Positions 18,696 through 31,749 of a DNA stretch of 64,000 nt are shown one piece after another (within the stretch, counting starts at the first letter, position 1; each line of letters starts with the position of its first letter). Position numbers and translations under genes: made by a program. The notes below the pieces were generated by a model. That model worked only from the letters and a program-made list of their open reading frames with translations, was not told the origin of the DNA and made no database searches. The stretch comes from Leuctra nigra (Eukaryota > Arthropoda > Insecta > Plecoptera > Leuctridae): the NCBI GenBank assembly GCA_934045905.1, contig OW203768.1, forward strand, positions 34,005,060 through 34,069,059, written 5' to 3'.

Positions 18696-18850
18696 TAATT
18701 GACCGGAAGTAATGATGATTGACAGGTGTAATTGACCGTGTGATTATGAGTGACAGGACAATAGGCGGAACCCTTTGACTAATTGACCGTGACTAATGAT
18801 GATTGACGGCGGCATCCTTTGTTGGACCAGACTGCCATGCATACTACTTC

Positions 18851-19765
18851 TGTGGACTAGCAATGAGATGCTCGGTGTGGGTGGGCCCTGCAGTGGCGTA
18901 GGGTCTATAACAGTTTCACAAGCAGTGGCGTAGCGGACATACAGGAGTCACATGACCCTGGCGCGCTGTGCGCATGTGCGATGTGTCTGTGGACTAGCAA
19001 TGAGATGCTCGGTGTGGGTGGGCCCTGCAGTGGCGTAGGGTCTATAGCAGTTTCACAAGCAGTGGCGTAGCAGACATACAGGAGTCACATGACCCTGGCG
19101 TGCTGTGCGCATGTGCGATGTGTCTGTGGACTAGCAATGAGATGCTCGGTGTGGGTGGGCCCTGCAGTGGCGTAGGGTCTATAACAGTTTCACAAGCAGT
19201 GGCGTAGCGGACATACAGGAGTCACATGACCCTGGCGCGCTGTGCGCATGTGCGATGTGTCTGTGGACTAGCAATGAGATGCTCGGTGTGGGTGGGCCCT
19301 GCAGTGGCGTAGGGTCTATAACAGTTTCACAAGCAGTGGCGTAGCGGACATACAGGAGTCACATGACCCTGGCGTGCTGTGCGCATGTGCGATGTGTCTG
19401 TGGACTAGCAATGAGATGCTCGGTGTGGGTGGGCCCTGCAGTGGCGTAGGGTCTATAACAGTTTCACAAGCAGTGGCGTAGCGGACATACAGGAGTCACA
19501 TGACCCTGGCGTGCTGTGCGCATGTGCGATGTGTCTGTGGACTAGCAATGAGATGCTCGGTGTGGGTGGGCCCTGCAGTGGCGTAGGGTCTATAACAGTT
19601 TCACAAGCAGTGGCGTAGCGGACATACAGGAGTCACATGACCCTGGCGCGCTGTGCGCATGTGCGATGTGTCTGTGGACTAGCAATGAGATGCTCGGTGT
19701 GGGTGGGCCCTGCAGTGGCGTAGGGTCTATAGCAGTTTCACAAGCAGTGGCGTAGCGGACATACA
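18851..19765. repeat. 137 bp tandem repeat, 6 full copies plus a partial
   Basis: Copies start at 18851, 18988, 19125, 19262, 19399, 19536 and 19673, an exact 137 bp period. Differences are only a few transitions (gcgcgctgtg/gcgtgctgtg, ataacag/atagcag, one cggacat/cagacat). Each unit contains gcagtggcgtag twice. The last copy stops after about 93 bp where the next array begins. Confidence 0.97.
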
Positions 19766-21305
19766 ACACTGACTGTCTCTAACTGACTCCAACTCTCCCT
19801 AACTGTCTCTAACTGTCTCCAACTGTCCCCGACTGTCCCCGACTGTCCTTAACTGTCACCAACTGTCTCCATTTGTTTTCAACTGTTACCATCTGTCTCC
19901 AACTGTCCCCAACTGTACCTAACGGTCTCTAACTGTCACCAACTGTCCCCAACTGTCTCTAACTGTCTCCAACTGTTACCATCTGTCTCCAACTGTCCCT
20001 AACTGTCTCCAACTGTCCCCCATTGTCCAAAACTGTACCCAACTGTCACCAACTGTCTCCATTTGTTTTCAACTGTTACCATCTGCCTCCAACTGTCCCC
20101 ATTTGTTTTCAACTGATACCATCTGCCTCCAACTGTCCCCAACTGTACCTAACGGTCTCTAACTGTCACCAACTGTCCCCAACTGTCTCTACCTGTCTCC
20201 AACTGTCCCTAACTGTCTCTAACTGTCTCCAACTGTTACCATCTGTCTCCAACTGTCCCCCATGTCCCCAACTGTACCCAACTGTCACCATCTGTCTCCA
20301 ACTGTCCCTAACTGTCTCCAACTGTCCGCCATGTCCCCAACTGTACCCAACTGTCACCAACTGTCTCCATTTGTTTTCAACTGTTACCATCTGTCTCCAA
20401 CTATCTCCAACTGAACCAAACTGTCTCTAACTGTCTCCAACTGTTACCATCTGTCTCCAACTGTCCCCATTGTCTACAACTGACCCCAACTGTCTCCAAC
20501 TGTCCCCAACTGCCTCTAACTGTCTCCAACTGTCTCCAGCTGTCCTTAACTGTCTCCAACTGTCTCCGCAACTATCTTGAACTATATTCATCTGTCTCCA
20601 ACTGCACCCAACTGTCTCCAACTGTATCTAACTGTCTCCAACTGTCTCCGCAACTATCTTGAACTATATTCATCTGTCCCCAACTGTACCCAACTGTCTC
20701 CAAATGTCTCCAGATGTCTCCAACTTGCCCCTACTGTCTACAACTGTCTCCGCAACTATCTTGAACTATATTCATCTGTCCCCAACTGTACCCAACTGTC
20801 TCCAACTGTCATTAACTGTCTCCAACTGTCTCCGCAACTATCTTAAACTATATTCATCTGTCCCCAACTGTACCCAACTGTCTCTAACTGTCATTAACTG
20901 TCTCCAACTGTCTCCGCAACTATCTTGAACTATATTCATCTGTCCCCAACTGTACCCAACTGTCTCCAAATGTCTCCAGATGTCTCCAACTTTCCCCTAC
21001 TGTCTACAACTGTCTCCAAGTGAACCCAACTGTCTCCAACTGTCATTAACTGTCTCCAACTGTCTCCGCAACTATCTTGAACTATATTCATCTGTCCCCA
21101 ACTGTACCCAACTGTCTCCAAATGTCTCCAGATGTCTCCAACTTTCCCCTACTGTCTACACCTGTCTCCAAGTGAACCCAACTGCCTCCAACTGTCCCCA
21201 ACTGTCCCCAACTGTATCAACTGTCTCCAACTGTCTCCAGATATCGCTATTTTTCCACTACTGTCTCCAACTGTCCCCGACTGTCCTTAACTGTAACCTT
21301 AACTG
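19766..21305. repeat. 1.5 kb array of 10 bp unit (aactgtctcc)
   Basis: Degenerate 10 bp units (aactgtctcc, aactgtcccc, aactgtaccc). From about 20568 a higher-order unit appears, marked by gcaactatcttgaac at 20568, 20650, 20752, 20834, 20916 and 21068 (spacing mostly 82 bp). Open frames here are repeat artefacts. Confidence 0.95.
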
Positions 21306-21425
21306 TGTGTTGGTATTGTGTTGGGTTGTGTTGGGTTGTGTTGTGTTGGGTTGGGTTGGGTTGGTATTGTGTTGTGTTGGGTAGTGTCGGGTTGTGTTGG
21401 GTTGTGTTGGGTTGGTGTTTTGGGT
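21306..21425. repeat. G/T-rich tract of ttggg/ttgtg units
   Basis: About 120 bp made almost only of gttgg, gttgt and ttggg pieces on the plus strand. It resembles but is not the insect telomere repeat TTAGG. Confidence 0.85.
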
Positions 21426-21428
21426 TGA

Positions 21429-21602
21429 TGCGTGAAGTTGACCTCCCCCCACTTTCAAGGGTTGATATCTCGGAAACTAGCAGAGCACAAATTTTAAAAA
21501 TGTACAGGGTTGTACCACAAATTGGGCACAAAATTTTGCGCATTATCCCAGAATTTGTGCTGTGTTGGTGGGAAGGGGGGGGGGGGGTCAACTTCACGCA
21601 CG
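21429..21602. mobile_element. Small inverted-repeat element with G-run
   Basis: The left end gcgtgaagttgacctccccc is the inverted complement of the right end, a G-run followed by gtcaacttcacgc. The ends are about 24 bp and enclose about 125 bp of AT-rich DNA, like a MITE. Confidence 0.6.
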
Positions 21603-21659
21603 TGTCGTCGATGTATGCTGACAAAGCACGCCGCCTCGTTCTGATGTGTATATAGACCA

Positions 21660-24600
21660 AGATAAAATTCCTCACTATGCTGGATTAACCTAAAGACTGA
21701 ATTAAATGGAGGCACTGCCAATACGACACTTACAATTGATTTATTTAGCTTATGGGTGTGCATCAAATTCAAAGTTACCAAAGACACTAAGTACAATGAT
21801 TGAAACACGAACTAATACCGGAAGCAAGTTAATTAATTAAAACATATTTCAAAATACTTATGACTTGTCAATAAACTTGCATTAGTAGGTACTGGTGATG
21901 TTACTTTACTCACGACCCACCATGTATCATTGAATGTTTAAAACGTATTTTTTATGTTGTTACTCCTCCTAAATTTTGAACTTTTTTCAGGGGAATGATA
22001 CTTGGGTGTTTATGCGGAAGTTCTGTTTATGCAGTTATTTATGATTGATTTTAACTAGATATATGTACTTTTAATAAAGAGGAGCACCAAAAGTGAAATT
22101 AGCACCTGCTCCAAATTCCCCCCCAATGATCAGAAGCTACCCTACCGTGTGCAGCAAGTGCAGCCAACTCTACCATTATCTGGCGCCTGCACGGCTGCGC
22201 ACAGACCACTGCGCATCACCGCAAACTCAATCCCATTTGCTCCGTCGCAATAATCAAACACAGACGCCACCAAGGATCCGATTTAATGCCAATATTTGTT
22301 CTCTATAGTGGCGCCGACTTTTGCGGTTTTGCGCTTAAGGCGGCTGAGTACACCAGAGCTCTTGAAGAAACTGGGTAGGTGCAATGCAGTTTATAACGTA
22401 GAATATACCAGTTACTGAGTATTGACATTGTTACGGGTTATAAATAGTCGCTTGAGAAAATAATAACGTTACATAGAAAAATTATAACAAATTTAGCTTT
22501 GTATGTTGTCATTAAACACAAATTTGTTTAAGCAACAATTATTTAAAGGTGTTCACATAAAAAGACCCTGTCAAATTTTCTGTCAAATCATTTGATCAAA
22601 TCTTTGCTTTAAATCGTTTACAAAATTACAGAAGATTTGATCAAACTCTTTGGCAGACCGTAAAATTATCATCAAAGTTGGTTGCTTACGGGGTCAATTT
22701 TCTTGAAACAAATTTGATCTTGTAAATGGGGCATTAACGATTTAATTAATATTTCTACTGTACCGATTACATAGTATTTCTAAGCGGTAAAATAGGCATT
22801 TATGGTACAAAATGAATACTTCTTTGTAAGAAAGAACTAGATGTCTGGAGTATGGAGTACATAAGGGGGTTTAGTGGTCTTAATAAAAGTAATATTTGCC
22901 GATATTGCGGCGCCTTCAAGCTAAAGTGCAGGTTGCAGTAATGACAAAGAGAGGATTTGCAATATGAATACACAATACTTGGAGTTTATTATTATAAGCT
23001 GGACTAATCAATAGTGATGAGAGCTTATTCTATTTTGTTATGAAATCTGTACGAAATATTCAGTTTCCCATACGGAGTTCTGTTGTTATTTGAACTTCTA
23101 CAAATAACAAATTTAGCTAAAATAAGAATGCCTATTTCGTAAAATTATTTTTAATTAAGTTTCGAACGTTACTGAATTTTTAACAATCCTTCCCTTGAAG
23201 ACATTCCATTTAAAATTGTTCGGATAATCTTTTCAATTAATCAGATAATTTAGTTTTTCTCTGTCAAACAATAAGAGGGTATTCTTGAAATTCTATACGG
23301 CAAACCTGGCAAGTGATCTTGACATGTTTGTAAAATTTCCTCTCGATCAGAGAACTAGAGTGAGATTTATTGCCTCAACAATGGGAAATGAAGCAGATAG
23401 TCAAAAGAGTCAAAATGATACGCTCTATTCGTTTGTTTAAAAACTCTGCTGATCATTAAAATAACTTGTAAGAGTTACACCATTCTGAATTTGATACGTG
23501 TATTTATTATATAAAAAAGATTTTTAATAAAAGTTATCATGTCTTTCAAACTAAAAGATGAATAATTAAAGTAAGTATACCATGTAATAATTTAACTTAT
23601 AGGGATGACATACTTTTAAAAATGCATAATAATTCATATTTGAATTCGTCAAGCATCCCTTTAAAGAGATCTTCTCAAGTACCTAATCTCTAGCACAATA
23701 CATTGAACCCTCTAGGGTAAAGGGTGCTCGCTTAACCTTGACTCTGTGATTTAAATTGCGCTCTCAATGAATTGGTTCCACTCTCGTCCATGTCTCGGCT
23801 GGATTATTCACGTAAGTCATAAGTCATAAGGCACAATGACGCAAGATAAGCCGCGTGATCGTAACTCATAGACGGAACTTAGTCGGAAGAGTATCTGACT
23901 GTTGTCTTGAGGCGAGTTTGTCTTATTATTGAAGTGTGGAGTTATTTGGTGCTACGGTGAACATTCTTGGAAAGTGTTAAGTAATTCAGGACTGTTCATG
24001 AACAAGTGTAAAAGTGTAAAACACACTTACAAGTAATTTATACACTTATAAGTTGCGTCAACAAATGACTATGACATTAAAAAAATTGTATAATAGGTTA
24101 TATTTTATTATAAAAATTTATTCTTTCCTTTTTGGTCTGAATTTCGGCACAAAGTATTCTTTCGGATTTTCAATGTACCATTCAGTACATTAATTCGGGA
24201 AAGTTGCTCATATAATATCCAAATTATGGATAATATTGAAAATAATTTTCACTGTTTAGACATATTTTTTAAATCGTATTATTTTCTATTAATTATCTAA
24301 ATATTAAACATTTTGTAAACACGATACAATAGGATCACATTTAAATCGAATTGCAATTACTTTCTGAGTAGACATCTCATGCAAGGTCTTCGCTTTATCT
24401 ACGTCCGCTTTAGTAGCTGAAGATAAACTTCAAAATACAGAAACGATTTGGACAGCAAAAGTGTTCTCTCTTTTCACAGTTTCTGGGTGGCTTCAATAGA
24501 AAACGTAGAATCACTTGCTTCAAAAACCAGAATGACAGTCATGACAGAAAAAAAGGCGATACAAAAAAACATGATCTGATTCGTAGAAAAGAATATTAAA

Positions 24601-25441
24601 TTTAAAAAATAAACGACCACATTTTTCGTCGAGAATTTGTATTGTATTTATCTAAATTTATAAAATCTGCAAGTTCATATTTAATGCAGCCACATACAAA
24701 AGAAAGTGACGCCTCAGTTTACGAAATATTTCAATTCAAACATCTCACAAGATACTCACAAATGCATTTATGATTTCAAAGTCAAATCAACTTGTCTTCG
24801 AAGCGTCACTCCCAAAACGAAATGTGTATCTGAGGCGATTTCGTGTCTCTACTCTCTGTGCCTATTCTCGAACCAAAACCGCATGCGAAAATGTTCGACT
24901 ATGCGAAAGCAAGTGAAATCTTTTGTTTTATCAATCATAAAGTAGCTGATTCACTAGTGCAGTGGCTCATTTCCGCTTGGCGAACATTTTCAAAAACCTA
25001 TTCTCAGAAGATAGCACCAGTGTACATATTGTTTGCGCACCCTAACATTTTCACAATATGCATATTTTATGTATATTTTATTTACTATAAGACCAATTCA
25101 ATTTTCAACAATAACGTTTGCTAAAATATTACGTGTAGACTGCGAAAAGTGTTAGGTATCTATTTTCTGAGAAAAAAATGGTTACAAAACTAGAAAAAAA
25201 TCACACAAATTTGAAGCAAGGGGTTGGCATATCTAATTTCAAATGACGCCGACAATTATCATAATTGCCAATAATCCAATCCAATAATTGTCAGGATGGC
25301 TCTGGTATCTAAAAGAATTTAGCAAATAGCAAAACGCTTAGACAAATAAAAAATACGGAGAAACGATTGTAAACAAATAAAAAAAAACAATAAAAACAAA
25401 TACTACTGGTCCAAATTTTCACTGCATAGTTCTCAATCTAC
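21660..25441. other. AT-rich region without recognised gene
   Basis: Only short open frames occur. A GC-richer patch at 22090-22380 has a short frame (22093-22308) and a donor-like ctgggtaggt near 22370, but nothing supports an exon. The rest shows no repeat or gene that I can identify. Confidence 0.5.
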
Positions 25442-25563
25442 TTAGGCTGCATTTCACCAAGATTCCAAACCCGGGTTAGAGGCGGTAAACCTGGTTTAGA
25501 GGCTCCTAAACCAGGTTTACCGCCTCTAACCCGGGTTTGGAATCTTGGTGAAACTCAGCCTTA
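25442..25563. mobile_element. Perfect-type hairpin (58 bp arms, 6 bp loop)
   Basis: Arms 25442-25499 and 25506-25563 pair almost completely (constant sum 51005), with differences only near the outer end (ctgcat/ctgagt). The ends read TTAGGCTG...CAGCCTTA. It could be a fold-back MITE or a source of a long hairpin RNA. Confidence 0.9.
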
Positions 25564-28560
25564 ATGATCTTTGTGAAAACAAATCATACTTATTGTAATG
25601 GTTCACATGGTGTAACTTGGTACAGTTTGAGTGATTCTAAGTGACCGAATGTGACTCCATATGTTGTGGCAATAACTCCTCCATTCCCTTTCTGTCCGGG
25701 ATTGCACATGCAGAAGCACGATGCATGATCCGCACATTCACTTGAAAACGCCACCCGAGCTCGAATCAGTAGCATTGAACCCTGCCGCTACCGCACTCGA
25801 GCAGCTAACGAGCGATATTGTGGTCGCATCTTGTCCAAATGCACTCGGATATGAAACCAATAAATCACATCTTGTTGGAGATTTGTGACGCTTGTCTGGT
25901 GTTACGCCAAGATTAATGTACTGGGGATTTGAGTCCAGGTAGCAAATGATTTTGAATGGATTTGGATATTGCATCGCAGCCGTTCTTCAATCTGCTTTCA
26001 ATGCTAATCTAAATGTATTCATGGGGCATGATGTGGGACAGATCGAGAACTGATTTGCGTTGATTTTGATTTTAACAAATGGTTTGATTGAACTAGATTG
26101 GAATGTGGAATATTTCAATGGTATTTAGAGCGTGTAAGAGAGATTTTTTATTGATTAATTATGACATTTTAAGAAGGCTTAAATTAAGAATTCAATGCAA
26201 GTAATCAAATCTATTTATTGGTCAGACATTAACAAGGAGTCTATGGACTTATTTCATTTGTAATTTAGTCAGAACATTAATTTTCGCAGAGAGTTTGTCA
26301 CTGTCAGTAATAGAAAAAGTATTATTATAATTTATTTCCTTATGTTAAACAGCCAAAATTGAAATATTTCTACACAAATTCAGATATATTTTTATTTTAA
26401 TTTTTGTTGTTTTTGTATTTGTATTTTTGTAGTTAATTATTCTACGCCATTGTTGTATTACAGTGCCAGAAGAATTCTTATGATTAGGTACATGAGTTGT
26501 ACCTTGTTTTACTATACATTTTATTGCTATCATTGCTTTAGATACAGATTATCCTTTTGGCATATGGGATAATTTCACCAATTTTGTAAAATGATTTAAT
26601 TCAAATATGATAAATTACTAGTACAATCCTAACATCTACATATAGTTTTTTTTAATAATAACGGATATTACTGATATTTCTTAATACAGCAATATATTAA
26701 AATTAGAAATATTGCTCTCTAAGCTGTTATTAGGATTGGAATCAACACACCAATATCCCTTTTCCAAGAATAAAATGCAATCAGAATCAATCACCTCAAC
26801 CCTGAACTTTAGATTAGTTTTCTCAAGTTTCTGCCCCCAAAACCACCATATAATTCCACCTTCCAACCGATCCCACCATATCCCTACTAATTATCCAAAA
26901 CCAGACACCGTTAATCCATTTTCCGCTCCATTAACTAATTACTATGATCCTGAACTACGTTACTTAATTGCTTTACGTGATCCAAAACCGGCGGCAGAAT
27001 CTCCAATATTCAATAATAAAGAACTAATTAATGCTGAAATCAATTTCGTTGAAGGACTTTTAGAGTAATTAAGAACTAATGTTGCAAATTAATTAATTAG
27101 TATATCGAGGTGGTTTAACTGCTTGTGATGTAGCGTGGTTTGATGTGTACTTTCCTATAGGGTGGGACACAAGTTGGGTCAGTGAGGTGCGGAAGAATAT
27201 CCGGGTTTAAAGCTGACTTGGAATTTACTTTCTAAGCGATTCATATACTTTGTATTCAACACGTTTAGATACAGTTTATTATTAAAATGATTTTAATAAT
27301 GTTTGGAAATGTTGTAGAGATACGTTTGTGAAAAGTTGATTTTATCTTTGTTTATAAGAAGACAGGGAGGGGAGAAGGAGGAGGAGAAGAAGAAGGAGAA
27401 TTTACCTTGAAAAATCGCAACAATATTTTGAAGTGGACTTTTGGCAGCAACTACAAAATACCCCAATTAATTGAGCTATTTTGTGTGGATTTTATTTCCC
27501 TTCTACATGTACAGAAAGTAACTGTAAGAAATGTTTAATATCATATCGCATTTTAATACTGGGTTTGTTTGACCTGGAATGAACTTGACTATAAATTGTA
27601 ATACCAAGAAAAAAATTAATTCAAGAGTCGAAGCCACAATGAGTTTAAGCAAATAACATTAACCTGAGCCGACATTAAGTACAATTGGATATAATGTTAC
27701 TTGTGCGCAGGCGTGGAAGCAATCAAGATTCAAGACCCAGAAACAATCTCATCTTTTAAATGAAACGCAGACATAGAAAATAAATGTGTTTAAAAATTAC
27801 AGCCAAGCCGTGAAGATAATTTTAATATAACTGTGGCATTGTAAGGATAAGCAGTAATTTAGAAAAAATTAAAATTGCGATTATTAATTTTTTAAAAAAT
27901 ATTTAAAAATACCTAGACACAGGTACTTTAAGCCACAGGGAAGAAAAATAATTCATGCAACATGACCAAATTTCTACATAACTACTACAAAGTTGCTAGA
28001 AATTCACCCTTAGAGCATTAGAGCCATAAAAGTCAAGTAACTCTTAGAACATATTCTCGTGACTGTACCGACAGCACATCGCCGCGTGGGGCTACCTCAC
28101 ATTCACAGCACACGCAAGTAAAATAGGTTTTCCCAATGAGACTCACACTAAGGCTCGGTAGCAAACATCACGGCGTAATGCACTTCATGTTTGACTTGTA
28201 CAAAGTGGTGATGGAATTTGACAAGTTAGTGAATGAATTCGGTATGGGCCAAGCCACCAGAACAAACACTCGATCTCGTCGCCCATCCCATCACTGTTTC
28301 GCTCATCTAGCACTCAAGTGTTACCTTCCAGTGCACTCAGAGACTCAAGATGGACGAAAAATGATCCTCACAAATATGACGTCAGCATTGTTGGAACTTG
28401 AATTAGTATTGTTGGTTTATGAATAACAAATAATGTATAGCAGGTGAGGGATTTTGCTTTTTAAATTTGAGATGCAGTTTCAAGGTTATATTGACATAGC
28501 TGGATGGAAGAAGACGAGAAGTGAGTTTCTACTGGAGAATGACACGCATTTGTATATCTG
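25564..28560. other. AT-rich region without recognised gene
   Basis: A GC-richer block at 25590-25980 and an open frame at 26712-27068 (118 codons, Pro/Asn-rich) are the only notable items. A purine-rich gaggaggagaag microsatellite lies at 27361-27400. Confidence 0.45.
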
Positions 28561-28780
28561 TACTTCAGAGGTAGAAGGTTCGATGTCCATTTCAATGATT
28601 CTTCAATCCAATAATATTTGCAATCACAAGACATTTTGTAAGTGAATGAATACTCCAATATAACAGTTGTACTTGTCGACTTCAGTCAAACTACAATGAT
28701 TCATAGCTTAATTTTATGATTCCGAAAGTGTGCAATGCATAATCGAGAAAATGGACATCGGGCATGGACCTCTGAGGTAC
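28561..28780. mobile_element. MITE with ACCTCAGAGGTAGA-type ends, copy 1
   Basis: Ends tacttcagaggtagaagg and gacctctgaggtac are inverted repeats extending into gatgtccat/atggacatc. The same element lies at 62182-62418, with matching internal blocks (aatgattctt, atatttgcaa, aaagtgtgca, cgagaaaatggacatc). Confidence 0.75.
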
Positions 28781-31196
28781 AGAAATAATTTGAAAATGTT
28801 ACAAAAATAAAATTATGACTAAAGTAATTTTTTAATTTGAAAATAATATTAAAAAATCAATGAACACTATATTATAAAATGGCAATTATGACGTGCAGTA
28901 AAAATTCTTCTGCGCCTCGTATAGGATATGAGATAACAGATTTCGGAGCGTACACAGTGTTATTTTATCATCCGATTCTGTACATCATTACGAGAAGGGT
29001 TGAAATTGTTTCGTTTCTTTATTTGCCATATTTCACTGTTTTATTTTTAATATACCATTATTGTAGTTATTGTACCTAGCAATAAACAACAATCACGTAG
29101 GTATTAATGCCCATTAAAACCACGTTAAATTACTACCTACTGTGTAACGACTAATTCATTTTATTTCCACTAGTTTCGTTACGAAAGCTGTTGAGCCAAT
29201 GTCATATTTCAAAAATGTCAAAATAGTGTAGAAAAAATCCCTTTGTACTTTTACTAAAACCATGTTAAAAATATAAAATATTTGGCCTCATTTTTTCAAT
29301 CGGTTATGAAGGGGTGTCGGGGCTGTGTTTTGAGTAATGTGAACATTTCGTGATCATTTAGCAAGTCGGGGCGGCTGGCCCAGAATCCCCTCAGCATGGT
29401 GCAACGCGGGAGGGTTCTTGAGGGCAACAGATAAATTAAATTGACAAGCATATTTTCATAAGTTTTTTCTTCTGGTTTTGGAGTGTTTTGAGATACCTAT
29501 CTTACTGCGAAGTTTTCTCTGGTTTTTAACATAGGCTTGACAGAATGTGTTCCACCCTCATAAAGTGGAGCATCCAGGTACAGGCTGACTAAGAAGCATG
29601 ACGTAACTTGAGATTATCATACCTGGGGTTGGTTCAAGTCCAATCGGTGTTCGTAATAATGTTTTTCCATGACACTACATTGATGTTTTCACAATTATTG
29701 ATGGGTACTTTTAAGAACGTGAACTTAACAAACATAAGCTTGCGATGTGAATCGGCAAAAAGTTTTCTTAGTTTTAAAAATAATTAATTGTAGATTTGAT
29801 TGCATAAAACAAAATTTAATTTCTACAATAAATAAAATATATTTTTTATTTTACGAAAATTTTAAAAAAATTAATTTTTTTTTAAATTTTAATGTTTGTG
29901 TTATTTTTACTTACAATATTGTTGATTTTTGTGTATATTTTGTATACAGAATTTTACAAACAATACTTTCCGGGTAATATTTTCCGGAAATATATTTTTT
30001 TAGTAATTGTGAGATTAAGTGAATTATAAATATTTTCTAAAGTGGAAATACATGCCACACTTCAAGAATAGTTATAAAATTGAAAATGTATTCATGAAAT
30101 TGGTATTTCAAATCCAATAGTTTTACTCGTTGCGGGCATCCTACGTAGCTATTTAATCTTCAAATGATGCTCTATAACATGTAAATAAGAGAATTAAGAA
30201 GATGGTAATGAAGGGACTGTTTCAAACCCTCCAGTCTTTCAGTACACCCTGACTATGGATCCACGTGACATGTGCTTACTTGAAGCACGGATCATGGCTG
30301 CTAATTGTACACATGTTTCAGTTTCTATTCTTCTCGTAGACAAATGTTAAGGCGACATCTGCAAGCATCCAGTTCTTTCACTTATTTGTGAACCATGGAC
30401 GATGGCCAGTTTTACTTAATTGTTTGTAGCTGTTTAAAATGTTATTCCAGGTATGTTATTAGTTGATGTTATGGTAATATAGTGCTTATCAACACTTAAA
30501 CTTAACAGCTTGTTTAACAGAGATTTGAAATATCTGTTCATAAATAAACTATAGGAGATATAATGGACCAATGGTGATGTGAGGAGTCAATGTATCACAA
30601 TAGTTCTCTTTACTCACACTAGAGCAGCACTGTCCATATAGTGGGAGAGGGAGCCAATCAAACGTGTGGGGGAAAGACAGTTGAATTTCGAAATGGATCC
30701 ATTTGCTTTCCATTAGCATTAGCTAATTAGCTGTCACAGCCTTCTTGACGGTCACGGCCCACATCCTTCTGTCATCTGTTTTATTCGTGACGTCGCATAG
30801 CAAGATAATCACTAGTGGTCCATTGCCCTTCCTTCAATCGTTTTAAAAACTCATACCATGCAATTGCACAATTTCAATAATAAGCCAATTTGATTCGTTC
30901 CAAAACATAAGATAAATTTCAAAAATTAGTTCTGCAAATCCTGAAATGTCTTCTTGATCCATTCCATTTTTTCCATTTTGATTCCATTCTTGAATGGTCG
31001 AATCTGTACATCGCACACAATAATGAAAAAGGACGAGATTAGAGCCGAAAATTCAAATGGAGTCGCTCAAGTTTTAAGTTGTTAATCAAAGTTCACGTTA
31101 AAATAGTAGGCATAGGAGCAAAATAACAAAACAACAATTTAATGAAATTAAAACTGAATTTGTTTTAGTAATATGACGAGTTAAGCGCTCATAAAA
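28781..31196. other. AT-rich region without recognised gene
   Basis: No gene or clear repeat seen; only short frames. One short G/C-rich patch at about 29365-29420. Confidence 0.45.
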
Positions 31197-31749
31197 TTAA
31201 GGGGGTTCCAGGGTTACGGCATAGGAATGAAAATTTGCTGTAATTGACACCAAAGATTAATGAAACCATATTACATACAACTAGCAAAAAATATTTGCCC
31301 CTTACGGTATCATATAATTAGATATTCTTGATTGAAGATCATCTTTTCCCCCATAAGATAACACAGGGAGACATGAAATCGTCCCGGAAAATTGGCCTTA
31401 AATTGCTACTAAAACCGCAAGAGGAATGACAAATTATTGAAAATAGTCTCAAATTAAAGATAATAATTTTTAGAATAAGACTGCCGTTTGAAAATATGGG
31501 GTCACAGGCTAAATAAGAAAGAAAATGTGTACAATGTGTGAAATTTACCATAAATCTGGCAACATTGCACTACAAATATGATTTATTTTGGGATAGTTTA
31601 ATTGGAACTTCAATAAAAAAACATATAATTGGAGCACACGGTAAGATATAATTGTTTTATGCTGTTGTTTGAGGCATTATTTCATCAGAGATTTGTATGA
31701 ATTACGGCAAATTCTAAGCACCATGGCTGGAGCAGTGGGACCACTTTAA
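31197..31749 (-). mobile_element. TTAA-flanked 0.55 kb element, copy 1
   Basis: It begins TTAAGGGGGTTCCAGGG and ends GTGGGACCACTTTAA, flanked by TTAA at both ends. The whole block recurs in opposite orientation at 37948-38499 with few differences. TTAA flanks and imperfect inverted ends suggest a piggyBac-type non-autonomous element. The 70-codon frame inside is shared by both copies but short. Confidence 0.8.

Noticed and set aside
20023..21384. Cys/Pro-rich or Trp/Asp-rich frames in the 10 bp array
   Set aside because: Repeat artefacts of low complexity on both strands.
26712..27068. 118-codon plus-strand frame, Pro/Asn-rich
   Set aside because: It looks slightly protein-like at its end, but there is no domain, conserved motif or splice context; left as unsupported.
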